From the NCBI RefSeq assembly GCF_017426705.2, contig NZ_CP147251.1:1836501-1900500 (forward strand): a stretch of 64,000 nucleotides of DNA. Reading direction: 5' to 3'. The notes beneath the pieces were generated by a model. It saw nothing but the letters and a program-made list of their open reading frames with translations. It did no database searches and had not been told where the DNA came from. Within the stretch, counting starts at the first letter, position 1. Every line of letters starts with the position of its first letter. Position numbers and translations under genes: made by a program. This document shows, in pieces, positions 45,683 to 54,354 of the stretch. The stretch is from Enterococcus sp. DIV2402. Its GTDB lineage: Bacteria; Bacillota; Bacilli; Lactobacillales; Enterococcaceae.

Positions 45683-47023
45683 ATGAAAACAATAATAAGT
45701 TGTTTGTTTTTTGTTTTATTAACTGGATGTGCTAGTGTCCTTACTCAACCTGAATCACAAGAAATTTATGTCGCTACTAACGGTTATCATGGGAACGGTT
45801 CTTTTGAACATCCCTATCGTACGATTCAAGAAGCGGTAGATGTAGCTCAAGCTGGCGATACGATTTATATTCGTGGTGGAAGTTATCATGAAAAAATTAT
45901 TATCAAAAATTCTGGTAAAAAGAATCAACCAATAACATTACGAAACTATCAACAAGAAACTGTAGTAATTGATGGCAGTCAGCAAAAAACGACCAAAGAG
46001 TTAGACGGCTTATTGATTATTAAAAACCAACAATATATAACTCTTGATGGTCTATCATTTGTAAATTTTTCTTCGGATAATGAAAATGTTCCAACCGGTG
46101 TGCTTCTTACAGGGACTAGTCATCACATAATCGTCAATCAGTGTCGAATTTCGAATATTACGACGAAAAATCCTAATCCTGAACAAGCGAATGCGCATGC
46201 TTTGGCTGTTTATGGGACAGATAGCGTACAAGCTATACACCATATAGAAATTACTAATTGTGAAATTTCCCAAAATATTTTAGGATTAAGCGAAACAGTC
46301 GTGCTAAATGGAAATGTAGAAAACTTCAACATCGCTCGCAATAAAATTCATGACAATGATAACATCGGCATTGATATGATTGGTTTTGAAGGAACGGCTA
46401 GTCAAAATGATTTTGCTAGAGATGGTTTTTGTGAAGAGAATGAACTTTGGAACAATTCGACCACCAACAATCCTTCTTACAATGAAGCTTCTGCGGCAAG
46501 TATTTATGTAGATGGTGGGCGGAATATTGTGATTCAACGTAATGTGATTTGGGCCTCAGATATTGGAGTCGAAGCAGCGAGTGAACACCAAAATAAAACA
46601 ACCAAGCAGATTGTGATTCGAAATAATCTGATTTATGATTGCTTAGAAATAGCCGGTATTGCCTTTGGAGGTTATGACGAACAAAAAGGGAGTGCCACCG
46701 AAATTAAAATTTACAATAATACGTTAGTCAATAACGCAGCTCATATTTTCGTGCAAGAGCATGCGCAAGTTACGTCCAATGAAATTATCAATAATATCTT
46801 CTATTTAGGGGAAGCTTATGAAGGTGATTTAACTCAGATTAAACATACACCAAACTTTTATCAACAGCCTAAATTTGTGGATGAAAAGAAGCATAATTTT
46901 CATTTGCGTAAAGATTCATCCGCTCGTAATACAGGTATCATTAGTCAATGGGTAGGAGACGATGATTTAGATGGAAATTCACGCATAAACGACAAAAAAA
47001 TAAATTTTGGTGCGTATCAGTAA
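45683..47023 (+). CDS. Right-handed beta-helix lipoprotein (PbH1/DUF1565)
   Basis: A 446-residue exported protein. The signal peptide ends in lipobox LLTGCAS (Cys about 16). The mature part starts IYVATNGYHGNGSFEHPYRT, a DUF1565 stretch common in polysaccharide-lyase-like proteins, followed by repeated beta-helix turns with Asn ladders (ITNCEISQNILG, IARNKIHDNDNIG, IVIRNNLIYDC). It is likely anchored outside the cell, acting on or binding polysaccharide. Catalytic residues cannot be assigned. It starts behind AAAGGAGTCTCAC. Confidence 0.8.
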   Translation: MKTIISCLFFVLLTGCASVLTQPESQEIYVATNGYHGNGSFEHPYRTIQEAVDVAQAGDTIYIRGGSYHEKIIIKNSGKKNQPITLRNYQQETVVIDGSQQKTTKELDGLLIIKNQQYITLDGLSFVNFSSDNENVPTGVLLTGTSHHIIVNQCRISNITTKNPNPEQANAHALAVYGTDSVQAIHHIEITNCEISQNILGLSETVVLNGNVENFNIARNKIHDNDNIGIDMIGFEGTASQNDFARDGFCEENELWNNSTTNNPSYNEASAASIYVDGGRNIVIQRNVIWASDIGVEAASEHQNKTTKQIVIRNNLIYDCLEIAGIAFGGYDEQKGSATEIKIYNNTLVNNAAHIFVQEHAQVTSNEIINNIFYLGEAYEGDLTQIKHTPNFYQQPKFVDEKKHNFHLRKDSSARNTGIISQWVGDDDLDGNSRINDKKINFGAYQ

Positions 47024-47091
47024 TGCTTGCTATTTGAAAAAGAAGAACATTGACGTTAAAATAACTCCTAACATTTATAAGGAGGAAAAGC

Positions 47092-47838
47092 ATGGATATT
47101 TTAGAATGGTTCACCAGTCATACATCAGTGCGTTCATTTCAAGAAAAACAATTATCTGAACAATTAAAAAAACAATTAATACAAGCCGCTCAAAGTGGCT
47201 CATCGTCTAATTTCGTACAGGCATATTCGATTATTGAAGTTAGAAATCAAGAGAAACTAACAGAAGTAGAAGCTATCGCTAATTTTAAAGGTTATGGCGC
47301 AGAACATGGCGTGTTTTATCTTTTTGTTGCTGACTTAAATCGTAACTATCAAATTGCTAGCCACAGTAATAACAATTTAGAAGCATTTTCTTCAATGGAA
47401 TCTTTGTTGGTTTCAGTCGTTGATACAACAATTGCTGCCCAAAATATGGCTTTATTTGCAGAGTCACAAGACTTAGGAATTTGCTATATTGGTGGTATTC
47501 GTAATGATCTATTTCGAATAGCTGAATTATTTGCGTTACCTAAGCTTACAATTCCGTTATTTGGTTTAATTATCGGGTATCCAAACATAAAAAATGAAGT
47601 AAAACCGCGTCTTTTCCAAGAAGAAATTGTTAAAATTGATGAGTATCAGGAAATGGACCCATTAACTTTACAAAGATACGATGACGTGATGAACAGTTAT
47701 TATCAAGAACGGACCAATCATGCGCAACAAGCAAATTGGAGTGAAAAAGTTCAAGAACACTTCAAGATTAATCGTCGTCCAGAAGTGATTCATTTTTTAA
47801 AACACCAAGGATTTGATTTTTTTGAAAAAAATAATTAG
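47092..47838 (+). CDS. NADPH-dependent nitroreductase / flavin reductase (NfsA/FRP type)
   Basis: A 248-residue FMN enzyme of the nitroreductase superfamily. Typical motifs are HTSVRSFQEKQLSE at the N-terminus, AAQSGSSSNFVQ for FMN phosphate contact, and LGICYIGGIRND in the middle. A C-terminal Arg/Lys-rich stretch is in keeping with NADPH use. It reduces nitro compounds, quinones or flavins by two electrons. It starts behind AAGGAGGAAAAGC and stands close after the beta-helix gene without a visible terminator. Confidence 0.88.
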   Translation: MDILEWFTSHTSVRSFQEKQLSEQLKKQLIQAAQSGSSSNFVQAYSIIEVRNQEKLTEVEAIANFKGYGAEHGVFYLFVADLNRNYQIASHSNNNLEAFSSMESLLVSVVDTTIAAQNMALFAESQDLGICYIGGIRNDLFRIAELFALPKLTIPLFGLIIGYPNIKNEVKPRLFQEEIVKIDEYQEMDPLTLQRYDDVMNSYYQERTNHAQQANWSEKVQEHFKINRRPEVIHFLKHQGFDFFEKNN

Positions 47839-47897
47839 AGAGACTTGACGATAGACGTAATCTATTTTATGATTAAGTTCAATAAATCGTACAGATA

Positions 47898-47972
47898 ACA
47901 CATCTACTTATCATAGATGTGTCGAAAGAGAGGCGGTTTCTATTCATTTAGAAACTGACTCTCTTTTTTTGT
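47898..47972 (+). terminator. Two successive hairpins before the MFS gene
   Basis: ACACATCTA / TAGATGTGT (47898-47922) is followed by AGAGAGGCGGTTTCT / AGAAACTGACTCTCT with TTTTTTT (to 47971). The second ends just before the MFS ribosome site, so the pair may be an attenuator for the transporter as well as a terminator for the nitroreductase. Confidence 0.65.
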
Positions 47973-47996
47973 TTGAAATTGGAGGAGAAAGCGTAT

Positions 47997-49352
47997 ATGC
48001 AAGAAAAAAATATCAAACTATTACCAGCAATTATTGCCACGGGAATGCTGTCATTTGCAGGTGTTTTAATTGAAACGGCAATGAATGTTACATTCCCAAC
48101 ACTAATTAACGAATTTGGAATAACGACTGGACAAGTTCAGTGGGTGACAACTATTTATTTACTTGTTATTTCAATATTTGTTCCTTTTTCTAATTATTTG
48201 TTAAAGACTATGTCGATTCGTAAATTATTTGTGATTGCTAATCTCTTATTTATTGCGGGCCTTTTAATTGATTTCTTAGCGATGAACTTCCCAATATTAT
48301 TAGTGGGGCGTTTTTTACAAGGGATGAGTACGGGGATTGCGTTACCATTAATGTTCTATATTATATTAACGTTTAGTTCACCAGAAAAGCGTGGCACAAT
48401 GATGGGAATTGGAACCATGACAACTTCCATTGCACCTGCATTAGGCCCAACCTATGGGGGAATTTTAACTGCTCATTTATCTTGGCATTATATCTTTTTA
48501 TTATTAGTTCCAATTTTGGCAATTTCCCTTGTTATGGGAATAATCGCTATTCCTGAATCCAAACCACAAGGAAATAGTCGCTTAGATGTTTTAGGATTAT
48601 TGGGAGTAACGTTATTGTTCACCGGATTTTTAATGTTTCTTAATCAGATTCATCAATGGCAAGCCTTCATTTGGTTACTGATGGGTATCATTGGTTTAGC
48701 TTTATTTTATTATCAATCAAAACACGCGAAAGAACCTCTTGTGGAGTTAGGTATCTTAAAGCAACAACAATTTCGAGTATTTTTAATGGGCTTTTTGGTT
48801 TGTCAGGCATTGTTATTAGGTGTTTCTTTTGTTTTACCGAATTTTGTACAGATTGTATTAGGTGAAGATGCTTTTGTGGCGGGGTTATTAATGTTACCAG
48901 GAGCGTCAGTCGGAGCGATTTTGGCACCCATCTCTGGTAATTTATTGGATCGTTTTGGTAGTAAAAAACCAATACTGATTGGTTTAGTCTTTGCGATAAT
49001 TGGTTGGACTGGTTTAACTATATTATTGAAGCAACCACTGTTACTCTCGCTTGTCGTGGGGCATGTCGTTTATATGATTGGTATTGGTTTATGCTATAGT
49101 AATATGATGACAACTGGTATGAATCAATTAAAACGTAGTGAATACGGCGATGGCAATACTATTTTTAATACGCTGCAACAATTTTCTGGTGCGGTTTCGA
49201 CAGCCGTTGTGGCCACCATTATCGGGATTTTCCAACAAAACGGAACGAATATAGTTGATTCAACGATTAAAGGTTCACAAATAGCAATGTTTGTATTGTT
49301 AGTGTTATTAGTGGGAGCATTTATCCGTTGTGTCACTTATTTCACAAAATAA
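47997..49352 (+). CDS. MFS multidrug transporter (DHA2/EmrB-like)
   Basis: A 451-residue membrane protein with about 14 helices, as in the DHA2 family. Motif C-like GTMTTSIAPALGPTYGG lies near residue 147, and motif A-like regions (NYLLKTMSIRKLF; LLDRFGSKKP) are present. ATG 47997 follows GGAGGAGAAAGC. It exports drugs or other hydrophobic compounds with proton exchange. The hairpins in its leader may control it. Confidence 0.9.
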   Translation: MQEKNIKLLPAIIATGMLSFAGVLIETAMNVTFPTLINEFGITTGQVQWVTTIYLLVISIFVPFSNYLLKTMSIRKLFVIANLLFIAGLLIDFLAMNFPILLVGRFLQGMSTGIALPLMFYIILTFSSPEKRGTMMGIGTMTTSIAPALGPTYGGILTAHLSWHYIFLLLVPILAISLVMGIIAIPESKPQGNSRLDVLGLLGVTLLFTGFLMFLNQIHQWQAFIWLLMGIIGLALFYYQSKHAKEPLVELGILKQQQFRVFLMGFLVCQALLLGVSFVLPNFVQIVLGEDAFVAGLLMLPGASVGAILAPISGNLLDRFGSKKPILIGLVFAIIGWTGLTILLKQPLLLSLVVGHVVYMIGIGLCYSNMMTTGMNQLKRSEYGDGNTIFNTLQQFSGAVSTAVVATIIGIFQQNGTNIVDSTIKGSQIAMFVLLVLLVGAFIRCVTYFTK

Positions 49353-49363
49353 GTTAAGTTTTT

Positions 49364-49400
49364 AAGCATAATTTCTTTCGAGAAATTATGCTTTTTTTTA
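49364..49400 (+). terminator. Terminator after the MFS gene
   Basis: Perfect 13-base stem AAGCATAATTTCT / AGAAATTATGCTT with a TTCG loop and T run. Confidence 0.92.
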
Positions 49401-49460
49401 TTTATGCGCTTGACATTGTGTGTTTATGCGCTTATTTTATAAATGAGAATCATTCTCATT
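49401..49460 (+). promoter_or_regulatory. Fur-controlled promoter with paired direct repeats
   Basis: TTGACA (49410-49415) and TATTTT (49433-49438) are 17 bases apart. A Fur box AATGAGAATCATTCTCATT (49442-49460), symmetric about its centre, covers the transcription start. TTTATGCGCTT occurs twice, 22 bases apart (49401 and 49423), around the -35, like a second regulator's tandem site. Confidence 0.82.
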
Positions 49461-49499
49461 GTCTTTTTGCTATTGATTAGATTTGAAGAAAGGAGTCTT

Positions 49500-50276
49500 A
49501 TGAAAAATAAAGAGGTAGGTCACAATTTTTTAGCACGCTTAGGAAAAACCAAATTACGTCCTGGTGGAATAGAAGCAACAAATTGGTTAATCGAGCAGGC
49601 ACAACTTAATGCGGATTCACAAATATTGGAAGTTGCTTGTAATATGGGAACCACCATGATTTATTTGGCTAAAACATATCAGTGTCAGGTAATTGGCTTA
49701 GATCAAAGTCAACAAGCATTAGAAAAAGCACGCCACAATATTGCTAAAGAACACCTAGAAAAAAAGTTATCAGTGGTTCAAGGAAATGCGTTAAAATTGC
49801 CCTTTGAAGATCAAAGTTTTGATGTGGTAATTAACGAAGCAATGTTAACGATGCTTGTTGGCAAAGCAAAAGATAAAGCCATCAAAGAATATTTCCGTGT
49901 TTTAAAACCCAATGGCGTATTATTAACGCATGATGTCTGTTTGTTAAATACAGATAAGCGGATAGAAATTTTAACTGGCTTACGGGATACGATTCATGTG
50001 AAGGTAGAACCATTAACTGTTGAAGAGTGGGATAAAAAATTTGTAGACAATGGATTTCATGTTACACAAAAATATGGAAAAATGTCATTAATGGATCCAA
50101 TAGGTATGATACGAGATGAAGGTTTTTCTGGCGCGTTTAAAATCATAAGAAATGGTTTGAAGAAAGAAAATAAGGAGCAATTCAAAAAAATGTTTGTCTT
50201 TTTTAGAAATCATAAGAAAGAAATTGGTTATATTGTAACCGTTAGTCAAAAGAAGGGGGAAAATAACGATGTTTAA
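49500..50276 (+). CDS. Class I SAM-dependent methyltransferase, Fur-box controlled
   Basis: A 258-residue Rossmann-fold methyltransferase. SAM motifs are ILEVACNMGTTMIYLA at about residue 47, the acidic VIGLDQS, GNALKLPFEDQSFDVVI and the later LKPNGVLLTHDV. The first Gly of the GxGxG motif is replaced by Ala-Cys, giving VACNMGT. ATG 49500 follows AAAGGAGTC; the longer frame runs through the Fur box. It overlaps the cupin gene by eight bases. Similar proteins are annotated as UbiE/ArsM-like, but the substrate is unknown. Iron limitation should induce it. Confidence 0.85.
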   Translation: MKNKEVGHNFLARLGKTKLRPGGIEATNWLIEQAQLNADSQILEVACNMGTTMIYLAKTYQCQVIGLDQSQQALEKARHNIAKEHLEKKLSVVQGNALKLPFEDQSFDVVINEAMLTMLVGKAKDKAIKEYFRVLKPNGVLLTHDVCLLNTDKRIEILTGLRDTIHVKVEPLTVEEWDKKFVDNGFHVTQKYGKMSLMDPIGMIRDEGFSGAFKIIRNGLKKENKEQFKKMFVFFRNHKKEIGYIVTVSQKKGENNDV

Positions 50277-50553
50277 ATACGAAGGGAATGGAACAATTCG
50301 TCATATTTTTGAGTCAGAGCAACAAGTGGTGACGAATTTAGTATTAGAAAAAGGCAAAGAGATTCCAACGCATGATTCACCTTATACAGTAGTTGTAGTT
50401 CCTGTTAAAGGAAAGATTATTTTTTCCGGTATCAATTTTAGAGAAGAGATTTATCCTGGAGCGATCATACGTATGTCACCTAAAGAACCACATAGTTTGT
50501 ATGCTTTAGAAGATAGCGAATTAATGGTGATTAAATCTCAATTAGTAGAATAA
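50269..50553 (+). CDS. Small cupin-domain protein
   Basis: A 94-residue single cupin barrel. The first motif is LEKGKEIPTHDSPYTVVVV, with only one His (THDS) instead of the usual HxH, and the second is PGAIIRMSPKEPHSLYA with a His. A reduced metal site is possible. It overlaps the methyltransferase gene and shares the Fur-box promoter, so both act together. Function unknown. Confidence 0.8.
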   Translation: MFKYEGNGTIRHIFESEQQVVTNLVLEKGKEIPTHDSPYTVVVVPVKGKIIFSGINFREEIYPGAIIRMSPKEPHSLYALEDSELMVIKSQLVE

Positions 50554-50562
50554 GCACGAGAG

Positions 50563-50596
50563 AAATAATCTGTCAGTTAATAGATTATTTTTTTAG
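50563..50596 (+). terminator. Terminator after the cupin gene
   Basis: Stem AAATAATCT / AGATTATTT followed by TTTTT, closing the Fur-box operon. Confidence 0.8.
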
Positions 50597-50700
50597 GTAA
50601 AATAAGTAACTATTATCGCAAATGTAATATTTTTTTGAAAATTATCAGACAACTAACAAGCCAAGTTGACTATGATACAATGGTTCTATGAGGTGAGAAA

Positions 50701-51132
50701 ATGATTATTATTAGAGAAGCAGAAATAGTTGATGATCCACAATTGTTAGCATTATATCAAGAATTGATTCCAATTAAATTGTCACCAAAAGAAGCCGAAC
50801 AGACGACATTAAAATTAATCAACGATAAAAATTATTTTTTAGTAGTGGCTAAAGAGGAGGACGAAGTATTAGGTACCGCATTAGGAATTTGCTGTCAAGC
50901 TGTCACGGTTCCTTTTTTAGTTATTGAAGATGTGATTGTCAAAGAAGACACAAGAGGCAAAGGCATTGGTCGTAAGTTGATGGCAGCATTGGATGAATTT
51001 GCGATAGGGAGTAATTGTGCGTATGCTATTTTGGTTTCTTCAGGACATCGAACCGTTGCTCATCAATTTTATGAGAATGTAGGATTTGCAGAAGATGTTA
51101 GAGGGTTTCGAAAATCATATATAGACATGTAA
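50701..51132 (+). CDS. GNAT-family N-acetyltransferase
   Basis: A 143-residue acetyltransferase with the acetyl-CoA loop DTRGKGIGRKLM at about residue 87, followed by the usual ASHRTVAHQFYENVGF-like stretch (HRTVAHQFYENVGF). It starts behind ATGAGGTGAGAAA and has its own terminator. The target amine cannot be told. Confidence 0.87.
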   Translation: MIIIREAEIVDDPQLLALYQELIPIKLSPKEAEQTTLKLINDKNYFLVVAKEEDEVLGTALGICCQAVTVPFLVIEDVIVKEDTRGKGIGRKLMAALDEFAIGSNCAYAILVSSGHRTVAHQFYENVGFAEDVRGFRKSYIDM

Positions 51133-51163
51133 AAGCTGATGAGTAAATCATCGGCTTTTTTCT
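51131..51163 (+). terminator. Terminator after the GNAT gene
   Basis: Stem AAAAGCTGATGA / TCATCGGCTTTTTT overlapping the stop codon. From here to about 51380 no gene is visible. Confidence 0.85.
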
Positions 51164-51379
51164 GTAAAACTTTCTCTTTGTTTCATCCTAGTTAGATGTG
51201 TGAATGTTTTTATCTATGAGGTTAAAATTAGAAAATAATGTGTTTTTATTGTGTTTATTGTCATTTTTGTTAACTTATTTTTTGAAAGTAAGTATAAGTG
51301 ATTAGAAATTTCTATCGCTTGGCTCGTTGACTTTACGAATAAGGAAAGCTATTCTTTTGCTAATTAAGTAATAGAAGTT

Positions 51380-51645
51380 GCGTAGATAAGATAAGTACAT
51401 GCAGGCATCATTAGGTAGAGAACTCTGGTTGGTGAAAAAGAGGAATGATAAATCATGGAAAATGGTCTTTGAGCTTTTGATTGCGAGTCTAAACGATAAA
51501 CAGTCAACGGAGGATGTTCGTTATCACATCCATTCATGTTTGCATGCATGGTCAAGTGATTCTTTGAATAATCAAAGGATAAATGAAGGTGGTACCGCGA
51601 TTATTTCGTCCTTCCAGAAAGTGATTTCTGGAAGGACTTTTTCAT
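51380..51645 (+). ncRNA. T-box leader riboswitch, specifier ATG (methionine)
   Basis: A complete T-box leader. Stem I has the AGTA motif (51394), the AGAGAA and GGTTGGTG distal-loop stretches, and the specifier side GGAAAATGGTCTTTGAGC, which aligns to the glycine T-box GAAA-GGC-ATTC-TTGAGC with ATG (51462-51464) as codon. The T-box sequence AAGGTGGTACCGCG is at 51586-51599, followed by the terminator GTCCTTCCAGAAA / TTTCTGGAAGGAC-TTTTT at 51608-51642. Uncharged tRNA(Met) should favour read-through into the downstream operon. Confidence 0.92.
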
Positions 51646-51663
51646 TCGAACGGAGGGAGAGAA

Positions 51664-52971
51664 GTGACTTCGCAACAATTTGTGCATAATTTTTTAACAG
51701 TAGAAATTTCTACAGAAGCGATTCAATTAGCGAAACAAGCTTTCGTTGATTATATGTCTTCTTCTTTATTGGCAAAACATTCACCTGAACTTATTCAGTT
51801 GAAAACAGCCTATCAGGAACAGCTGTCAGGCAATTGTTTATTGCTTGGAGACACTACTGCTGCCACTGCTTCTTTTTCAGCATTATATAATGGCTTTCAA
51901 GCACATTTATTAGATATTGATGATACTCATGGAAGCGTTCGAGGTCATCCCAGTGCGGTCATTTTTTCTGCTCTACTGACAGAGTTAGAAAACTATACTG
52001 GGAAAGAAATAGTAGAAGCTTATGTGATTGGACTTGAAATTATGGCTCGTCTAGGACTAGCTATTAACCCACATCACTATTTGCATGGTTGGCATAATAC
52101 TGGGACATTAGGAGGGCTTGCGGCAACAGGAGCATTAGCCCGTTTAAAAAAACTATCAGAAGAACAGACATTAACGGCAATGAGTATTGCCACAAGTCAA
52201 GCAGCAGGGCTACAAATGCAATTTGGAACGCCAATTAAACCACTACATGCTGGTTTGGCGGCAAAACAAGCAGTAGAATCAATTCGACTAGCCAGTGCTG
52301 GTCTTTCAGCTAAGCAAGATTTTTTATTTGCCAAGCGTGGTTTTTTCTCTGTTTATGCAGAGGAAATTAAGCAAGGAGCCTTATTCGAAAACTGGGGAAA
52401 GACATGGCAAATTGTATCTCCTGGTTTGTGGTTTAAGCAATATCCTTTTTGTTCAGCAGCTATGGCGGGAGCAGATGCGGCACAAGCGTTGTATCAAAAA
52501 TATCAGTTAACAGCTGAACAAATTAAACAAGTTGAAGTTAGTTTCTTTTATGGTAAAGATCAAGCCTTAGTCAATCGAGATCCTTTGACTGGAGAAGAAG
52601 GACGTTTTTCGATTGAATACATTGTTTGGTTAGGAATAACTGGACAGGAGTATTCTCTAGAAAAATTTTCTACCAAAACACTAACAGAAATAACACGACA
52701 AGAACTTCGTAAAGTTAGACGATACTATATTGATGAGCCAACTGCTCCATATACGAGAGTAGTGGTTACTTTAAAAAATGGGCAACAAGTATCCCAAAAC
52801 ATCACCACACCCAAAGGTTCACCTGACAATCCGTTGACTTTCACTGAACAACAGCGGAAATTTTATCAGACAGTGACGGGAACTCGGGCAAATTTAATAG
52901 AACAAACACTTATGAACTTTGAAACGAAACATGGCAAGGAATTAAAAGCTCTTTTACAAGAAAAAGATTAA
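51664..52971 (+). CDS. MmgE/PrpD-family protein (YxeQ-like)
   Basis: A 435-residue protein of the MmgE/PrpD (2-methylcitrate dehydratase-like) family. Typical stretches are DIDDTHGSVRGHPSAVIFSALL near residue 77, GWHNTGTLGGLAATGALARL near 144 and KQYPFCSAAMAGADAA near 258. GTG 51664 follows GGAGGGAGAGAA. In Bacillus the homologue YxeQ lies in the yxe operon beside the same acetyltransferase, ABC transporter and M20 genes. Its reaction there is not clear to me; hydration or isomerisation of a succinyl group is a guess. First gene after the T-box. Confidence 0.85.
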   Translation: MTSQQFVHNFLTVEISTEAIQLAKQAFVDYMSSSLLAKHSPELIQLKTAYQEQLSGNCLLLGDTTAATASFSALYNGFQAHLLDIDDTHGSVRGHPSAVIFSALLTELENYTGKEIVEAYVIGLEIMARLGLAINPHHYLHGWHNTGTLGGLAATGALARLKKLSEEQTLTAMSIATSQAAGLQMQFGTPIKPLHAGLAAKQAVESIRLASAGLSAKQDFLFAKRGFFSVYAEEIKQGALFENWGKTWQIVSPGLWFKQYPFCSAAMAGADAAQALYQKYQLTAEQIKQVEVSFFYGKDQALVNRDPLTGEEGRFSIEYIVWLGITGQEYSLEKFSTKTLTEITRQELRKVRRYYIDEPTAPYTRVVVTLKNGQQVSQNITTPKGSPDNPLTFTEQQRKFYQTVTGTRANLIEQTLMNFETKHGKELKALLQEKD

Positions 52972-52989
52972 ACGGAGGCGAAGCAACGC

Positions 52990-54354
52990 ATGGGGTCACA
53001 TGTTATTGATTTAGTCATGTTGCGAAATAATTTCGGGACAGAAGAAATGCGGAAAGTATGGGACGATAAAAATCGTTTGCAACAACACTTAAAAATTGAA
53101 GCAGCGTTAGCACAAGCAGAAGGTGAATTGGGCATTATTCCTATAGAAGCTGCTGAAAAAATACGTGCAGTTGTAACGGTAGAAAAATATACAGTTGAAG
53201 AAATTGCTGCCGAAGCTGCTAAAATTAAACATTCATTTATGGCAACCATTAATGCCATTCAAAATCAAGCAGGGGAAGCAGGGGAATTTGTTCACTATGG
53301 CGCAACTACTCAAGATATCGTTGATACAGGGGCAATGCTACAGCTGAAAGAATCCTATGAAATTATTTTACGTGATATACAAGCAATTACGGAAAAATTA
53401 GCAGAACTAGCTAAAAAGTATCAATACACAACAATGGTAGGTCGGACTCATGGCATGCAGGCATTGCCAACCACATTTGGTTATAAATTAGCTGTCTGGT
53501 TAGATGAGTTTGGACGTCATCAAGAACGATTGCAAGAAATAAAAGAGCGCGTTTTTGTAGGAAACATAAATGGAGCGATTGGTTCGTATGCTTCTTTTGG
53601 ACCAAAAGGAACAGAAATTGAGCGTCGTACTTTAGACATTTTAGGTTTAGGTACACCTGTCATTAGTTGGCAATCTGCTCGTGATCGTTTTTCTGAATAT
53701 GCTTCAGTGATTGCTTTAATTAGTGGCACGTTAGGGAAAATTGGCAATGAGTTTTATAACTTAATGCGTACAGAAATTAACGAATTAGAAGAGGGTTTTT
53801 CTAAAGGGAAAATTGGTTCGTCTACGATGCCGCATAAAAGAAATCCTGCAGCTTTTGAAGGTCTTGCTAGCTTAACTCCAGCAGTCTTAAAAAGTGTTGC
53901 GCTGATCCATGAATCCATGCACGTTGAGCATGAAAGAGATGCGATGAGTTGGCGACTAGAATGGATTGCGTTACCAGAAATCAATAGTTATATTGCGGCT
54001 CAATTGGCTAACTTTAAAGTTATTTTAAATGATCTTCGTGTCAATGAACAAGGCATGAAAGACAATCTTGAACGACAACAAGGCCTATTGCTTTCGGAAA
54101 AAGTTATGTTTGAAGTTGGCAAAAAACTAGGAAAACAAACAGCGCATCATGTTGTTTATGAATGTTCAATGAAAGCTTTTGAAGAACAAAAATCATTTTT
54201 GGATGTATTGTTGGAGCAACCAGAAATCACTGCAACGTATAGTAAAGAAGAAATTTCAGAATGGTTAGTAGCTGAAAATTATATTGGTTTAGCTGCAGAA
54301 AAAGTGGATGAAGTCATTAATCATCTAAAAGAAAAAAGGTTGTTGGAACAGTAA
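52990..54354 (+). CDS. Argininosuccinate/adenylosuccinate-lyase-family enzyme; candidate S-(2-succino)cysteine lyase
   Basis: A 454-residue member of the fumarase/aspartase superfamily, whose enzymes eliminate fumarate from succinyl-substituted substrates. Conserved regions are HYGATTQDIVDTGA near residue 95, GRTHGMQALPTTFG near 150 and the catalytic loop GSSTMPHKRNPAAFE near 275. It is closest in pattern to adenylosuccinate lyase and carboxymuconate cycloisomerase, yet no purine gene is near. Set among yxe-type genes, a fumarate-releasing lyase acting on S-(2-succino)cysteine is the best reading. Start follows CGGAGGCG. Family certain, substrate inferred. Confidence 0.82.
   Translation: MGSHVIDLVMLRNNFGTEEMRKVWDDKNRLQQHLKIEAALAQAEGELGIIPIEAAEKIRAVVTVEKYTVEEIAAEAAKIKHSFMATINAIQNQAGEAGEFVHYGATTQDIVDTGAMLQLKESYEIILRDIQAITEKLAELAKKYQYTTMVGRTHGMQALPTTFGYKLAVWLDEFGRHQERLQEIKERVFVGNINGAIGSYASFGPKGTEIERRTLDILGLGTPVISWQSARDRFSEYASVIALISGTLGKIGNEFYNLMRTEINELEEGFSKGKIGSSTMPHKRNPAAFEGLASLTPAVLKSVALIHESMHVEHERDAMSWRLEWIALPEINSYIAAQLANFKVILNDLRVNEQGMKDNLERQQGLLLSEKVMFEVGKKLGKQTAHHVVYECSMKAFEEQKSFLDVLLEQPEITATYSKEEISEWLVAENYIGLAAEKVDEVINHLKEKRLLEQ

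Noticed and set aside
51399..51689. 96-codon open frame over the T-box leader
   Set aside because: It lies entirely across stem I, the T-box and the terminator, has no ribosome site, and its base pattern is explained by the riboswitch.
52990..54354. Annotation of the lyase as PurB or ArgH
   Set aside because: The superfamily motifs fit, but there are no purine or arginine genes nearby, while transporter, acetyltransferase and deacylase partners point to another succinyl compound.
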